This document shows, piece after piece, positions 1-8,987 of a stretch of 39,297 bases of DNA. The position numbers and the translations under genes were made by a program. The DNA lies in NCBI GenBank assembly GCA_049700195.1, contig JBNAVY010000021.1, positions 1 to 39,297 of the forward strand, given 5' to 3'. The notes under the pieces were generated by a model that was not told where the DNA came from, made no database searches, and saw nothing but the letters and a program-made list of their open reading frames with translations. Source of the DNA: JBNAVY01 sp049700195 (GTDB taxonomy: Bacteria; Bacillota; Thermoanaerobacteria; Thermoanaerobacterales; Thermoanaerobacteraceae). The first letter of the stretch is position 1. Each line of letters opens with the position of its first letter.

Positions 1-43
1 ATATCACTTTTTTTTACTTTTACAATACAATTTTTAAAAATTT

Positions 44-327
44 TCATTGTATTTTCTCAACATAAATGTCAATTCCATCTATCCATGCTGAAATTATATT
101 AAATATAAAAACACCTAGTGAACTTACAAAAGAAAAACTTACACCATATAATAATCCAGCAAAAAAACCTCCTAAAATACTAAAGCCAAAAAATCTAAAA
201 CTAGTTGCCATAAGTCCGCTGAAAAGTCCAAATACTATACCTAGAAATGTTCCAAATAAAACACCATAAATTAATGTAAATTTAAATGTTGACAAAACAG
301 AAATCTTTTTTATTTTATAATTCCACA
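44..327 (-). CDS. Small hydrophobic membrane protein, unknown function
   Basis: This is a 94-residue protein with a short basic N-terminus, two long Gly/Phe-rich hydrophobic stretches (roughly residues 14-60 and 62-84) and a short polar tail, so it is probably a two- or three-pass membrane protein. The ATG at 327 is preferred because GGAG lies 8 bases before it; a GTG at 337 is open in frame but overlaps that same Shine-Dalgarno. The gene is divergent from the ABC exporter operon and shares a roughly 100 bp intergenic region with it. I do not recognise a named family. The gene call is likely real because it has a good ribosome site and coherent membrane topology. No function can be given. Confidence 0.6.
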
Positions 328-347
328 TTATTATCACTCCTCTTTTT

Positions 348-375
348 TTGAAATTTTAACCGTTTACGTTATAAT
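348..375 (+). promoter_or_regulatory. Putative sigmaA promoter of the ABC exporter operon
   Basis: TTGAAA (348-353) and TATAAT (370-375) are separated by 16 bases, about 50 bases before the first exporter gene. A second AT-rich -10-like stretch follows at 380-392, so the exact start point is uncertain. Confidence 0.5.
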
Positions 376-424
376 TATATTATACAATATAATCTTTATT
401 ATATAAAATTCCAGGGGGGATTAC

Positions 425-2173
425 ATGAAAAGTTTTACAACAGTCATTCCATTTATAAAAAAGCATAAATTGAGCTATATAACAGGTATTATATTTTTAA
501 TAGCAGTTGATTTGCTTCAACTTATTATACCTCATTTATTAGGATCTTTGACAGATTTATTTAAAAGTAAAGATTTAACTCCAAAAGTACTGTTAAATTA
601 TGCTGGATTAGTAATTGGTATAGCACTTTTAGTTTTTCTATTCAGATTTATTTGGCGTGTCATGATTATGGGAATGTCAAGACTTTTAGAACAAGATATG
701 CGTAATGCATTTTTTGATAAACTTTTAACTCTTTCTCCTCAATATTATAATGAGCATAAGACAGGAGATCTAATGGCACATGCTACAAATGATATAAATG
801 CTGTAAGAATGGCCGTAGGTCCAGGCGTAATCATGTCTGTCGATGCGGCCTTTTTAGGCTTATCAATTATAGTAATAATGTTATTGACAATTGATATACG
901 TCTAACCATCCTTGCACTAATTCCACTACCAATAATTGCACTAGTTGTAACAAGATTTGGTAAGGTAATACATTCAAGATTTTTAAAGGTTCAAGAAGCT
1001 TTCTCTTCTTTAACTGATAAAGTTCAGGAAAGTATCTCAGGCATAAGAGTAATAAAAGCTTTTGTACAAGAAGAAGATGAAATTAAAAATTTCAAACAGG
1101 AAAATACAAATAATTTAAAAGCTAACATGAACATGATAAGAATATGGGGACTTTTTGACCCTACTGTTCAGCTTTTAGCAGCTTTAAGTTTTACAATTGC
1201 TTTACTTGTAGGTGGAGTTCAAGTAATAAATGGAATAATAAGCTTGGGTAATTTTGTTGCTTTTGTAAGTTATCTTGGAATGTTAATCTGGCCTATGATG
1301 GCTTCTGGATGGGTAATTAATATTTTTGAAAGAGGTTCTGCATCTATGGAAAGATTAAATGTTATATTTAATGTGACTTCTGATATTAATGATAAGTGTG
1401 CTGATACTAATATAACTGATATAGAGGGAAATATTGAAATCAGGAATTTAACATTTTCATATAAAAAAGAATTACCACCTGCCTTAAAGAATATAAACAT
1501 TAATATACCTAAAGGTAAAACATTGGCTATTGTAGGAAAAACAGGCAGTGGCAAAAGTACTTTAGTAAACCTTATAGAACGTCTTTATGTAGTCCCTCAG
1601 GATACAATTTTTATAGATGGACATGATATAAATGATATACCATTAAAAACACTTCGAGAAAATATAGGTTTTGTCCCTCAGGATAATTTTTTATTTTCTG
1701 ATACCTTAGCAAATAATATATCATTTTTTAATGAAGTTCCTTTAGAAAAAATCCGGCAATATGCTGCTATTGCAGATATTGATAAAGACATCATGTCATT
1801 TCCTGAGAAATATAATACTATAGTTGGTGAAAGAGGTGTTACATTATCTGGAGGACAAAAACAAAGAGTATCAATCGCCAGAGCTCTGATTAAAGAACCA
1901 AAAATTTTAATACTTGATGATAGCTTATCTGCTGTTGATACAAATACTGAAGAAACCATATTGCAACATTTAAAAAATTTTATGAAAGATAGAACTACAA
2001 TTATAGTATCACATCGTATTTCTACAATTAAAAATGCTGATGAAATTATAGTATTAGATGATGGAGAAATTATTGAAAGAGGTACCCATGATAATTTAAT
2101 AAAATTAAGAGGCTTATATAACAGTTTATATGAAAAACAGCTTTTAGAAGACGCAATTTCTCATCAATATTAA
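425..2173 (+). CDS. Half-ABC exporter, subunit with degenerate Walker B (heterodimeric multidrug-type)
   Basis: This 582-residue protein has an N-terminal six-helix type I exporter membrane domain (about residues 15-310) and a C-terminal ATPase. Visible motifs are Walker A GKTGSGKST near residue 371, signature LSGGQKQR near 474, Walker B LILDDSLSAVD near 497 and the H-loop SHRIST. The residue after the Walker B aspartate is Asp instead of the catalytic Glu, as in the non-catalytic site of heterodimeric exporters such as BmrC/BmrD and TM287/288. The gene starts at an ATG behind AGGGGGGA. The partner gene begins 13 bases downstream. The substrate cannot be read from sequence; drug or lipid-like export is the usual role of the family. 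Confidence 0.9.
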   Translation: MKSFTTVIPFIKKHKLSYITGIIFLIAVDLLQLIIPHLLGSLTDLFKSKDLTPKVLLNYAGLVIGIALLVFLFRFIWRVMIMGMSRLLEQDMRNAFFDKLLTLSPQYYNEHKTGDLMAHATNDINAVRMAVGPGVIMSVDAAFLGLSIIVIMLLTIDIRLTILALIPLPIIALVVTRFGKVIHSRFLKVQEAFSSLTDKVQESISGIRVIKAFVQEEDEIKNFKQENTNNLKANMNMIRIWGLFDPTVQLLAALSFTIALLVGGVQVINGIISLGNFVAFVSYLGMLIWPMMASGWVINIFERGSASMERLNVIFNVTSDINDKCADTNITDIEGNIEIRNLTFSYKKELPPALKNININIPKGKTLAIVGKTGSGKSTLVNLIERLYVVPQDTIFIDGHDINDIPLKTLRENIGFVPQDNFLFSDTLANNISFFNEVPLEKIRQYAAIADIDKDIMSFPEKYNTIVGERGVTLSGGQKQRVSIARALIKEPKILILDDSLSAVDTNTEETILQHLKNFMKDRTTIIVSHRISTIKNADEIIVLDDGEIIERGTHDNLIKLRGLYNSLYEKQLLEDAISHQY

Positions 2174-2186
2174 GGACGGTGAAAAA

Positions 2187-3989
2187 ATGGATTATAATCA
2201 TGAAGAAGTAATGACCAAAGCTTTTGATATAAAAATAATGAAACGACTTTTAAAATATGCAAAACCATACAGTTTATACGTATTCATAAGTATATTCGCA
2301 ATACTTCTTGTCACAGGAGCAAACCTTCTAAGACCATATTTAGTTAAAATAGCAATAGATAATTATATAAATAATTCTCATATTACTAAGCAAGCTGCTT
2401 CAAGTGGTGTCATTCACATAGGGTTGTTATATTTAATTATAATATTTGCTAGCTTTTTTATTAGTTATGGCGAAATATACCTCATTCAATATACTGGGCA
2501 AAAAATAATTTTTAATTTACGGCAACAAATTTTTGAGCATTTACAAAATCTTTCTCTTTCTTTTTTTGACAAAAATCCTGTAGGAAGACTTGTAACAAGA
2601 GTTACTAATGACACAGATACACTTAACGAAATGTATACAAGCGTAATTGTAAATCTTTTTAATGATATTTTTATATTATTAGGTATTGCCATTGCCATGT
2701 TATTTTTAAATGTTAAATTAGCTTTAATAAGCTTTTCGACATTACCACTTGTTATAATTGGTATGTATATATACAGAAAACTGGCAACTCAAGCTTATAG
2801 ACTCGTAAGAGTAAGACTTGCAAGAATAAATGCATTTTTATCAGAACATATAAGTGGTATGAAAATAGTACAAATATTTGTATCTGAGCAAAAGAAAAGC
2901 AATGATTTTAAAAAAATAAATAAAGAATATTATGATGCTAATATGAAGCAGCTTAAAGTATTTGCAATTTTCAGACCTTCGATGGATTTAATCTATTCAT
3001 TAACTTTAGCTCTTCTTATATGGTATGGTGGAAAAGATATAATTTCAAATAAAATAGAATTTGGTGTTTTATACGCTTTTACAAACTATATACAAATGAT
3101 GTTTCAACCAATCTTTGATTTATCAGAAAAATATGATATACTTCAGTCTGCAATGGCATCTGCTGAAAGGATTTTCATACTTTTAGATACAAAAGAACAC
3201 ATCAAAGACCCTGAAAATCCTATAAGTTTAGATAGTATTGAAGGAAAGATAGAGTTTAAAAATGTATGGTTTTCATATAATAATAATGAATGGGTTTTAA
3301 AAGATGTGAGTTTTACTGTTAACCCCGGTCAAACTATTGCAATAGTTGGGGCAACTGGAGCAGGTAAAACTTCAATAATAAATCTCTTAAGCAGATTCTA
3401 TGATATTCAAAAAGGTGATATATTAATAGATGGTAAAAATATAAAAGATATAAAGCAGGCAGAGTTAAGAAGAAACATAGGCGTTGTGCTTCAGGATGTA
3501 TTTCTTTTTACAGGTGATATAAAATCAAATATAAGACTAAATAATAAAAATATTACTGAAAATGATATATACAAAATTTCAAAATATGTAAATGCACATA
3601 ATTTTATAAAAAAACTCCCCAATGGATATGATTCAAAAGTTACAGAAAGAGGCTCAACCTTATCATCTGGTCAAAGACAGCTTTTAGCTTTTGCACGTGC
3701 TTTAGCTTTTAACCCTAAAATTTTAATTTTAGATGAAGCAACAGCAAATATTGACACAGAAACTGAAATTCTAATTCAGGATGCATTAAATAAACTTACT
3801 AAAAACCGTACAACAATTGTTATTGCTCATAGACTATCCACAATTCAACATTCTGATAAAATAATCGTACTTCATAAAGGACAGATTAAAGAAACAGGTA
3901 CACATAATGAACTTTTAAATAAAAAAGGATTATATTATAACTTATATATGCTTCAATATAAAGAACAGCTTGTCGAAAAAGAAGCATAG
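2187..3989 (+). CDS. Half-ABC exporter, catalytic subunit of the heterodimer
   Basis: This 600-residue protein has the same layout as its upstream neighbour: a type I exporter membrane domain (about 25-330) followed by an ATPase. It has Walker A GATGAGKTS near residue 388, Walker B LILDEATANID with the catalytic Glu, and H-loop AHRLST. Its signature is LSSGQ instead of LSGGQ. The weakened signature here and the missing Glu in the partner would fall in the same composite nucleotide site, which is the expected pairing for a heterodimer with one degenerate site. AAGGACGGTG precedes the ATG. The 13-base gap argues for co-transcription and coupled translation with the first subunit. Confidence 0.9.
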   Translation: MDYNHEEVMTKAFDIKIMKRLLKYAKPYSLYVFISIFAILLVTGANLLRPYLVKIAIDNYINNSHITKQAASSGVIHIGLLYLIIIFASFFISYGEIYLIQYTGQKIIFNLRQQIFEHLQNLSLSFFDKNPVGRLVTRVTNDTDTLNEMYTSVIVNLFNDIFILLGIAIAMLFLNVKLALISFSTLPLVIIGMYIYRKLATQAYRLVRVRLARINAFLSEHISGMKIVQIFVSEQKKSNDFKKINKEYYDANMKQLKVFAIFRPSMDLIYSLTLALLIWYGGKDIISNKIEFGVLYAFTNYIQMMFQPIFDLSEKYDILQSAMASAERIFILLDTKEHIKDPENPISLDSIEGKIEFKNVWFSYNNNEWVLKDVSFTVNPGQTIAIVGATGAGKTSIINLLSRFYDIQKGDILIDGKNIKDIKQAELRRNIGVVLQDVFLFTGDIKSNIRLNNKNITENDIYKISKYVNAHNFIKKLPNGYDSKVTERGSTLSSGQRQLLAFARALAFNPKILILDEATANIDTETEILIQDALNKLTKNRTTIVIAHRLSTIQHSDKIIVLHKGQIKETGTHNELLNKKGLYYNLYMLQYKEQLVEKEA

Positions 3990-4028
3990 TAAGCCCGTGG
4001 ATGGAAATACTATTTCTGAGGTGATACA

Positions 4029-4877
4029 ATGAAACTAAATTTTAGGATTATAGTATATGCCATCCTTATTCTATTAATTGCTTCAAATATCGGCGGATGT
4101 AGTAAAAAACACCAAAAAGATCAACCCCATAAAAAACCTCTGGGTACTGAAAAAAGTGCTGTTCCTAAAGAACTTACAAAAATTGAAGAAGATATAGAAA
4201 AAATCATGAAGCAAGCTAAGAAAATAAATGATATTTCAAAAAATAACACCACTAGCTCAAAAAAAACCAGCCAAAATAAATCGGAAGATGATAAAAACAA
4301 AAAATCTTCTGACAAAGCTGAAGAAAAACAGGAAAAACCCTCACCGATAGAAAAAAACTGGAATGAAATAGAAAAACTTATAAAAGATATACATACTAAT
4401 TGGAACATTTTAACTCCAATAGCTGTAAAAGCTGGTTCAAATCTTAATCTTATCAACAGTATGAGTGCTTCAATAAATGATATTACAACAATATCAGTAA
4501 AGAAAACAAAATTAGAACTATTAATTGCTGCAAATAATGTATATAAATATATACCTGATTTGGAAGACCTTTTTAAAGTAAACACTCCTACTGATTTAAA
4601 ACGCCTGAAGTATTATACATTAGATATAAATTTTAGATCTGAAACACAAAATTGGGGCCAAATAGCAAAAGATTTTCTCGATATAAATTCTGTCTGGGTG
4701 TTATTAAAACCTAAAATGCCTAAAGAAGCAAAATTCGGTATAGATAAATTTGAGGCAGGTTTATCTGAATTAGAAAAGGCTATAAAATCACAAAATTCCA
4801 TTATTACAAAAATAAAATCAGATGTACTTATTTCTGATATCAAGGCCTTAGAAAAAGATGCTAAATCGAAAAAATAG
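4029..4877 (+). CDS. Predicted lipoprotein, lysine-rich, unknown function
   Basis: This 282-residue protein has a type II signal peptide with lipobox IGGC (Cys24). A long, very Lys/Glu/Ser-rich low-complexity region (about 27-112) likely acts as a flexible or helical spacer across the wall. The C-terminal part (about 112-282) is predicted to be helical. It would be anchored on the outer face of the membrane. The start is the ATG behind GAGGTGAT. It follows the exporter pair by 40 bases and precedes the terminator, so it is probably the third gene of that operon and could assist the exporter. I recognise no named domain. Confidence 0.75.
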   Translation: MKLNFRIIVYAILILLIASNIGGCSKKHQKDQPHKKPLGTEKSAVPKELTKIEEDIEKIMKQAKKINDISKNNTTSSKKTSQNKSEDDKNKKSSDKAEEKQEKPSPIEKNWNEIEKLIKDIHTNWNILTPIAVKAGSNLNLINSMSASINDITTISVKKTKLELLIAANNVYKYIPDLEDLFKVNTPTDLKRLKYYTLDINFRSETQNWGQIAKDFLDINSVWVLLKPKMPKEAKFGIDKFEAGLSELEKAIKSQNSIITKIKSDVLISDIKALEKDAKSKK

Positions 4878-4905
4878 CCAAAGCTTAAAAGCTTAGGCTA
4901 TTTTT
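4874..4905 (+). terminator. Rho-independent terminator of the ABC exporter operon
   Basis: AATAGCC/GGCTATT and AAGCTT/AAGCTT arms form a hairpin with a single-base bulge, followed by a T5 run. The left arm overlaps the lipoprotein stop codon. Confidence 0.85.
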
Positions 4906-4924
4906 AGTAGTAAACCTTATTTTA

Positions 4925-4953
4925 TTGACTTCATATAATAATAATGATATATT
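4925..4953 (+). promoter_or_regulatory. sigmaA promoter of the lysine operon
   Basis: TTGACT (4925-4930), a 17-base spacer and TATATT (4948-4953). The expected leader to the asd start is only about 50 bases, too short for a lysine riboswitch, and none is visible. Confidence 0.7.
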
Positions 4954-5010
4954 TTAAAGTAAATAAAATACACTTTATTGCACTATATAATTAAATTAAG
5001 GAGGATAATA

Positions 5011-6000
5011 ATGGGAATAAATTTAGCTATTGTAGGTGCTACCGGAATGGTAGGAAGAACCTTTTTAAAAGTTTTAGAAGAAAGAAACTTTCCTGTAGAT
5101 AAATTATATCTTTTTGCATCTTCAAAATCAGCGGGTCAGAAAATTACCTTTAAAAATATAGATTATATTGTTGAAGAATTAAATGAAAAAGGTTTTGAAA
5201 AAGATATACAAATAGCATTATTTTCTGCTGGTGCAGCCATTAGCAAAAAATTTGCACCCATTGCTGTTTCAAATGGTATAACAGTTATAGACAATTCCAG
5301 CGCATGGAGAATGGATGTAAATGTACCTTTAGTAGTGCCTGAAGTAAATCCTAAAGATATATTATTGAATAAAGGTATTATTGCTAATCCAAACTGTTCT
5401 ACAATACAAATGGTAGTACCATTAAAACCGCTTCACGATAAATACAAAATAAAACGAATAGTTGTATCAACATACCAAGCTGTTTCAGGAGCTGGAAAAA
5501 AGGGCATTGATGAACTAGAAAGAACTTTAAAAGGCGAATTATGCCAGATATTTCCATACCCAATTGCAAATAATTGCATACCTCACATTGATTTATTTGA
5601 AGCAAATGGTTATACAAAAGAAGAATTAAAAATGATAAATGAAACAAAAAAAATAATGGGTGACAATTCGATAAAGGTTTCACCTACTACAGTTAGAGTC
5701 CCAGTAGTTAACTCCCATAGCGAATCAGTAAATATAGAATTTGAACGTCCATATGAATTAAAAGAACTCGTAGAATTATTAAAAAATGCACCAGGTGTTA
5801 TATTAAAAGATGACCCTGAACATAATATTTACCCCCTTGCAACAATGGCTACAGGAAAAGATGAAGTATTTGTCGGAAGAATAAGACGTGACGAATCAGT
5901 ATATAGCGGTTTAAATATGTGGATAGTTGCTGATAATATCAGAAAAGGTGCAGCAACAAATACTGTCCAAATAGCTGAACTTCTAGTTAAAAATAATTGA
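5011..6000 (+). CDS. asd: Aspartate-semialdehyde dehydrogenase
   Basis: This 329-residue enzyme reduces aspartyl phosphate to aspartate semialdehyde with NADPH, the branch-point step to lysine, threonine and methionine. It has the N-terminal nucleotide-binding GATGMVG (9-15), the catalytic cysteine in NPNCSTIQ (Cys129), and the active-site SHSES segment (His236). Length is normal for the family. The ATG at 5011 is chosen because AAGGAGGA lies just before it; an in-frame TTG at 4978 would add 11 residues without a ribosome site. It is the first gene of a four-gene operon with dapA, dapB and dapH, so its main output here is diaminopimelate for lysine, peptidoglycan and possibly spore dipicolinate. 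Confidence 0.95.
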   Translation: MGINLAIVGATGMVGRTFLKVLEERNFPVDKLYLFASSKSAGQKITFKNIDYIVEELNEKGFEKDIQIALFSAGAAISKKFAPIAVSNGITVIDNSSAWRMDVNVPLVVPEVNPKDILLNKGIIANPNCSTIQMVVPLKPLHDKYKIKRIVVSTYQAVSGAGKKGIDELERTLKGELCQIFPYPIANNCIPHIDLFEANGYTKEELKMINETKKIMGDNSIKVSPTTVRVPVVNSHSESVNIEFERPYELKELVELLKNAPGVILKDDPEHNIYPLATMATGKDEVFVGRIRRDESVYSGLNMWIVADNIRKGAATNTVQIAELLVKNN

Positions 6001-6014
6001 AAGGAGAAATAAAA

Positions 6015-6896
6015 ATGTCTGTTTTTAAAGGTTCCGGTGTTGCAATAGTAACTCCTTTTACTGAAAGCGGAATAAACTTTGATAAACTTAATGAATTAAT
6101 AGAATGGCACATTAGTGAAGGCACAGATGCAATAATAATCTGCGGGACAACTGGTGAAGCCTCAACAATGTCACAACATGAGCAGCAAGATGCAATAAAA
6201 TTTACTGTAGAGAAAGTAAATAAAAGAATACCTGTAATAGCAGGTACAGGTTCAAATAACACATCTCATGCTGTTGAAATGAGTGAATATGCCCAATCAG
6301 TTGGTGCAGATGCCCTCCTTGTTATAACACCATATTATAATAAAACCACACAAAAAGGATTAAAAGCTCACTTCATTGAAATAGCTAAACACGTTGACAT
6401 ACCAATAATAGTTTACAATGTACCAAGCAGAACTTCTTTGAATATGTTACCAGAAACTTATTTTGAAATAAAAAAAACAGTAGAAAATGTTGTAGGAGTT
6501 AAAGAAGCCAGTGGTGACATTGTCCAAGTTGCTGAAATAGCAAGAATAATGGGAAAAACATTTGAAATATATTCTGGAAATGACGATCAAGTAATACCAA
6601 TAATGTCTTTGGGAGGACTTGGTGTTATATCTGTAACTGCAAACATTGTACCAGCAAAGATACATCAAATGGCAATATCTTATTTAAATAAAGATATTGA
6701 AAAAGCTCTTGAAATGCAACTTGAATTAAATCCTTTAAATAAAGCACTATTTATAGAAACAAATCCTATACCAGTTAAAACAGCTCTTAACCTCATGGGC
6801 TTTGATGTAGGCCCACTTAGACTGCCATTAGTAGACATGAGTGACAAAAACTTAGAATTTTTAAAAACTGTCTTAGCAAAATATGGACTCATATAA
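6015..6896 (+). CDS. dapA: 4-hydroxy-tetrahydrodipicolinate synthase
   Basis: This 293-residue TIM-barrel aldolase condenses pyruvate with aspartate semialdehyde. The substrate-binding GTTGEAS (44-50), the catalytic Tyr134 in VYNVPSRT and the Schiff-base Lys163 in GVKEASGD are all present. AAGGAGA precedes the ATG at 6015; a longer frame back to 5997 would overlap the asd stop and lacks a ribosome site. It is second in the asd-dapA-dapB-dapH operon, 14 bases behind asd. Confidence 0.95.
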   Translation: MSVFKGSGVAIVTPFTESGINFDKLNELIEWHISEGTDAIIICGTTGEASTMSQHEQQDAIKFTVEKVNKRIPVIAGTGSNNTSHAVEMSEYAQSVGADALLVITPYYNKTTQKGLKAHFIEIAKHVDIPIIVYNVPSRTSLNMLPETYFEIKKTVENVVGVKEASGDIVQVAEIARIMGKTFEIYSGNDDQVIPIMSLGGLGVISVTANIVPAKIHQMAISYLNKDIEKALEMQLELNPLNKALFIETNPIPVKTALNLMGFDVGPLRLPLVDMSDKNLEFLKTVLAKYGLI

Positions 6897-6911
6897 AAAG
6901 GAGGAAATACC

Positions 6912-7667
6912 ATGATAAATATTATAATTCATGGGTGTAATGGAAAAATGGGAAAGGTAATTGCAAAATTAGCTTCAGAAAATCCAGATTTTAATGTTGT
7001 TGCAGGAATAGATAAGGAAATTTCAAAATCAGATTTCCCAGTTTACAAAAGTTTATCACAGGTTAATGAAAAAGCTGATGTTGTTATAGATTTTTCGTAT
7101 CACACTGCTATTATCGATTTACTAAAAGATGCTGTACAAAAAAAACTACCTGTAGTTATTGCAACTACTGGTTTAAATGAGGAAGAAATAAAGTTTGTAG
7201 AAAATGCATCAAAAGAAATTCCTATCTTTAGATCTGCTAATATGTCATTTGGCGTAAATATACTTATAAATCTTGTAAAAGAAGCAGCTAAAAACCTTCA
7301 ATATGATTTTGATATAGAAATAATAGAAAAACACCACAATATGAAAAAAGATGCACCAAGTGGTACCGCAATTATGATTGCTGACGAAATAAACAAGGTC
7401 CTAGATTCAAAAAAAGAATATATATATGGCAGACATACTAAAACTAATGCAAGAAATATAAATGAATTAGGTATTCATGCTATAAGAGGAGGAACAATTG
7501 TAGGAGAACACGAAGTAATCTTTGCAGGCCATGATGAAACTATATCAATTGCTCATTCCGCCCAATCTCGAGAAATCTTTGGAAATGGTGCTTTAAAAGC
7601 AGCAAAATTTATTTCAAACAAAAATCCCGGTTTATACACTATGGAAGATCTTTTAAAGAGAGGATGA
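6912..7667 (+). CDS. dapB: 4-hydroxy-tetrahydrodipicolinate reductase
   Basis: This 251-residue enzyme reduces the DapA product with NAD(P)H. It has an N-terminal Rossmann motif GCNGKMGK (8-15) and the signature EKHHNMKKDAPSGTA (139-153) with the catalytic histidine pair (141-142) and lysines 145-146. AAGGAGG lies 7 bases before the ATG. Its stop overlaps the start of dapH in ATGA, which indicates translational coupling. Confidence 0.95.
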   Translation: MINIIIHGCNGKMGKVIAKLASENPDFNVVAGIDKEISKSDFPVYKSLSQVNEKADVVIDFSYHTAIIDLLKDAVQKKLPVVIATTGLNEEEIKFVENASKEIPIFRSANMSFGVNILINLVKEAAKNLQYDFDIEIIEKHHNMKKDAPSGTAIMIADEINKVLDSKKEYIYGRHTKTNARNINELGIHAIRGGTIVGEHEVIFAGHDETISIAHSAQSREIFGNGALKAAKFISNKNPGLYTMEDLLKRG

Positions 7668-8389
7668 ATAAGTTGAGTACAAATGAAAAAATGACAAATC
7701 CTTATGAAATAGCAAAATATATCAAAGAAGCAAAAAAATCTACTCCAGTAAAAGCTTATATAAATGGCAATATAAAAATTTCTGATATTAAAGGATTAGA
7801 TATTTATGGTGATAATACATTCAAAATTATTTTTGGAGAGCTAGATCAGATAAGTAAAATTTTAGATGAAAATAAAGATAATATAAAAAATTACAGACTT
7901 GAATATGACAGAAGAAATTCAGCAATACCCCTGCTTGATATAAAAAACATTGAAGCTAGAATAGAGCCTGGCGCTATAATACGTGATAAAGTTCAAATAG
8001 GTAAAAATGCTGTAATAATGATGGGAGCAATAATAAATATTGGAGCTGAAATCGGAGAAAATTCCATGATTGATATGAATGCAGTAATAGGTGCAAGAGG
8101 TATAATCGGGAAAAATGTACATGTAGGAGCAGGCGCTGTTATAGCAGGAGTATTAGAACCTCCCAGCAGTATACCCGTAATTTTAGAAGATAATGTTTTA
8201 ATAGGTGCAAATGCTGTTGTCCTGGAAGGTGTAAGAGTTGGTCATGGATCTGTAGTAGCTGCAGGTTCTGTTGTAACAGAAGATGTCCCTCCAAATACTG
8301 TAGTAGCAGGAGTACCTGCAAAATTAGTAAAAATAGTTGATGATAAAACGCGTGACAAAACTAAACTGCTTGATGATCTGCGCGGTTAA
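7664..8389 (+). CDS. dapH: Tetrahydrodipicolinate N-acetyltransferase
   Basis: This 241-residue enzyme acetylates tetrahydrodipicolinate in the acetylase branch of lysine synthesis. The N-terminal part (about 10-85) matches the small DapH domain (NPYEIAKYIKEAKKSTPVK). From about residue 90 to 205 there are hexapeptide repeats of a left-handed beta-helix (IGKNAVIMMGA, IGENSMI, IGANAVVLEG), the trimeric acyltransferase fold. The ATG overlaps the dapB stop with GAGAGG upstream. Some databases name this gene dapD although the donor is acetyl-CoA. The downstream deacetylase and aminotransferase are not in this window. Confidence 0.92.
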   Translation: MNKLSTNEKMTNPYEIAKYIKEAKKSTPVKAYINGNIKISDIKGLDIYGDNTFKIIFGELDQISKILDENKDNIKNYRLEYDRRNSAIPLLDIKNIEARIEPGAIIRDKVQIGKNAVIMMGAIINIGAEIGENSMIDMNAVIGARGIIGKNVHVGAGAVIAGVLEPPSSIPVILEDNVLIGANAVVLEGVRVGHGSVVAAGSVVTEDVPPNTVVAGVPAKLVKIVDDKTRDKTKLLDDLRG

Positions 8390-8419
8390 TTAAAACACCC
8401 GAAAAATCGGGTGTTTTAA
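8390..8419. terminator. Bidirectional terminator between dapH and cobO
   Basis: TTAAAACACCCG and CGGGTGTTTTAA form a perfect 12-bp stem with a 6-base loop. A and T runs on both sides let it end transcription from both converging operons. The cobO stop codon lies in its right arm. Confidence 0.88.
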
Positions 8420-8943
8420 TATTCTATACCATATCTTGCCTGTATACCTTTTTCAAAAGGATGTTTAATCATTTTCATTTCTGTTACCAGATCTGCTTTT
8501 TCTATAAGTTCTTTAGGAGCAGCCCTTCCTGTTAAAACCATCTCAATTTCTTGCGGTTTCATATCTATTAATTTTAATACATCTTCAATACTATATATTT
8601 TGCTGTGAATAGCTCCCATTATCTCATCTAATATAAGCAAATCGCATTTTTTATTTTTAAGAACATCTACTACAAAATCATAAGCTTTTTTCATATCTTC
8701 TGCTAAAACTTTTTTTTCTTCTTCATTCAATGTCCAAAAGAATTTTTCAGTTGTCTGAAAACGGAATACTTTAAAATTCTCAATACTTTTAAGTGTATAA
8801 AGTTCTCCTGTATCTGCACCTTTTAAAAACTGCACCATATAAACCTTAAATCCTCTACCTGCTGCTCTTATACCAAGACCAATAGATGCTGTAGTTTTAC
8901 CCTTGCCATCACCTGTGTAAATCTGCAAAAGACCTTTTTCCAT
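8416..8943 (-). CDS. cobO: Corrinoid adenosyltransferase
   Basis: This 175-residue enzyme transfers the adenosyl group of ATP to the cobalt of corrinoids (CobO/CobA/BtuR family). The N-terminal P-loop GDGKGKTTAS (11-20) and the LDEIMGAIHSK segment near residue 105-115 are diagnostic. GGGGGAGT precedes the ATG. It is the last gene of a - strand run (sleB-like, Mur-like, ssb, cobO) with gaps of about 40-50 bases. No other B12 genes lie in the window, so it may serve salvage and B12-dependent enzymes encoded elsewhere. Confidence 0.93.
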   Translation of the reverse strand: MEKGLLQIYTGDGKGKTTASIGLGIRAAGRGFKVYMVQFLKGADTGELYTLKSIENFKVFRFQTTEKFFWTLNEEEKKVLAEDMKKAYDFVVDVLKNKKCDLLILDEIMGAIHSKIYSIEDVLKLIDMKPQEIEMVLTGRAAPKELIEKADLVTEMKMIKHPFEKGIQARYGIEY

Positions 8944-8987
8944 AGTTACTCCCCCATACTTATTATCTTATATTAAGTTTATAATAT

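Noticed and set aside
66..269. 67-codon + strand frame at the window start
   Set aside because: Opposite the small membrane protein, whose strand has the Shine-Dalgarno; no ribosome site here.
4121..4585. 154-codon frame antisense to the lipoprotein gene
   Set aside because: Produced by the lysine-rich low-complexity codons (AAA read as TTT gives Phe-rich protein); not coding.
4954..5010. Possible lysine riboswitch before asd
   Set aside because: The leader is only about 50 bases and shows no conserved L-box elements.
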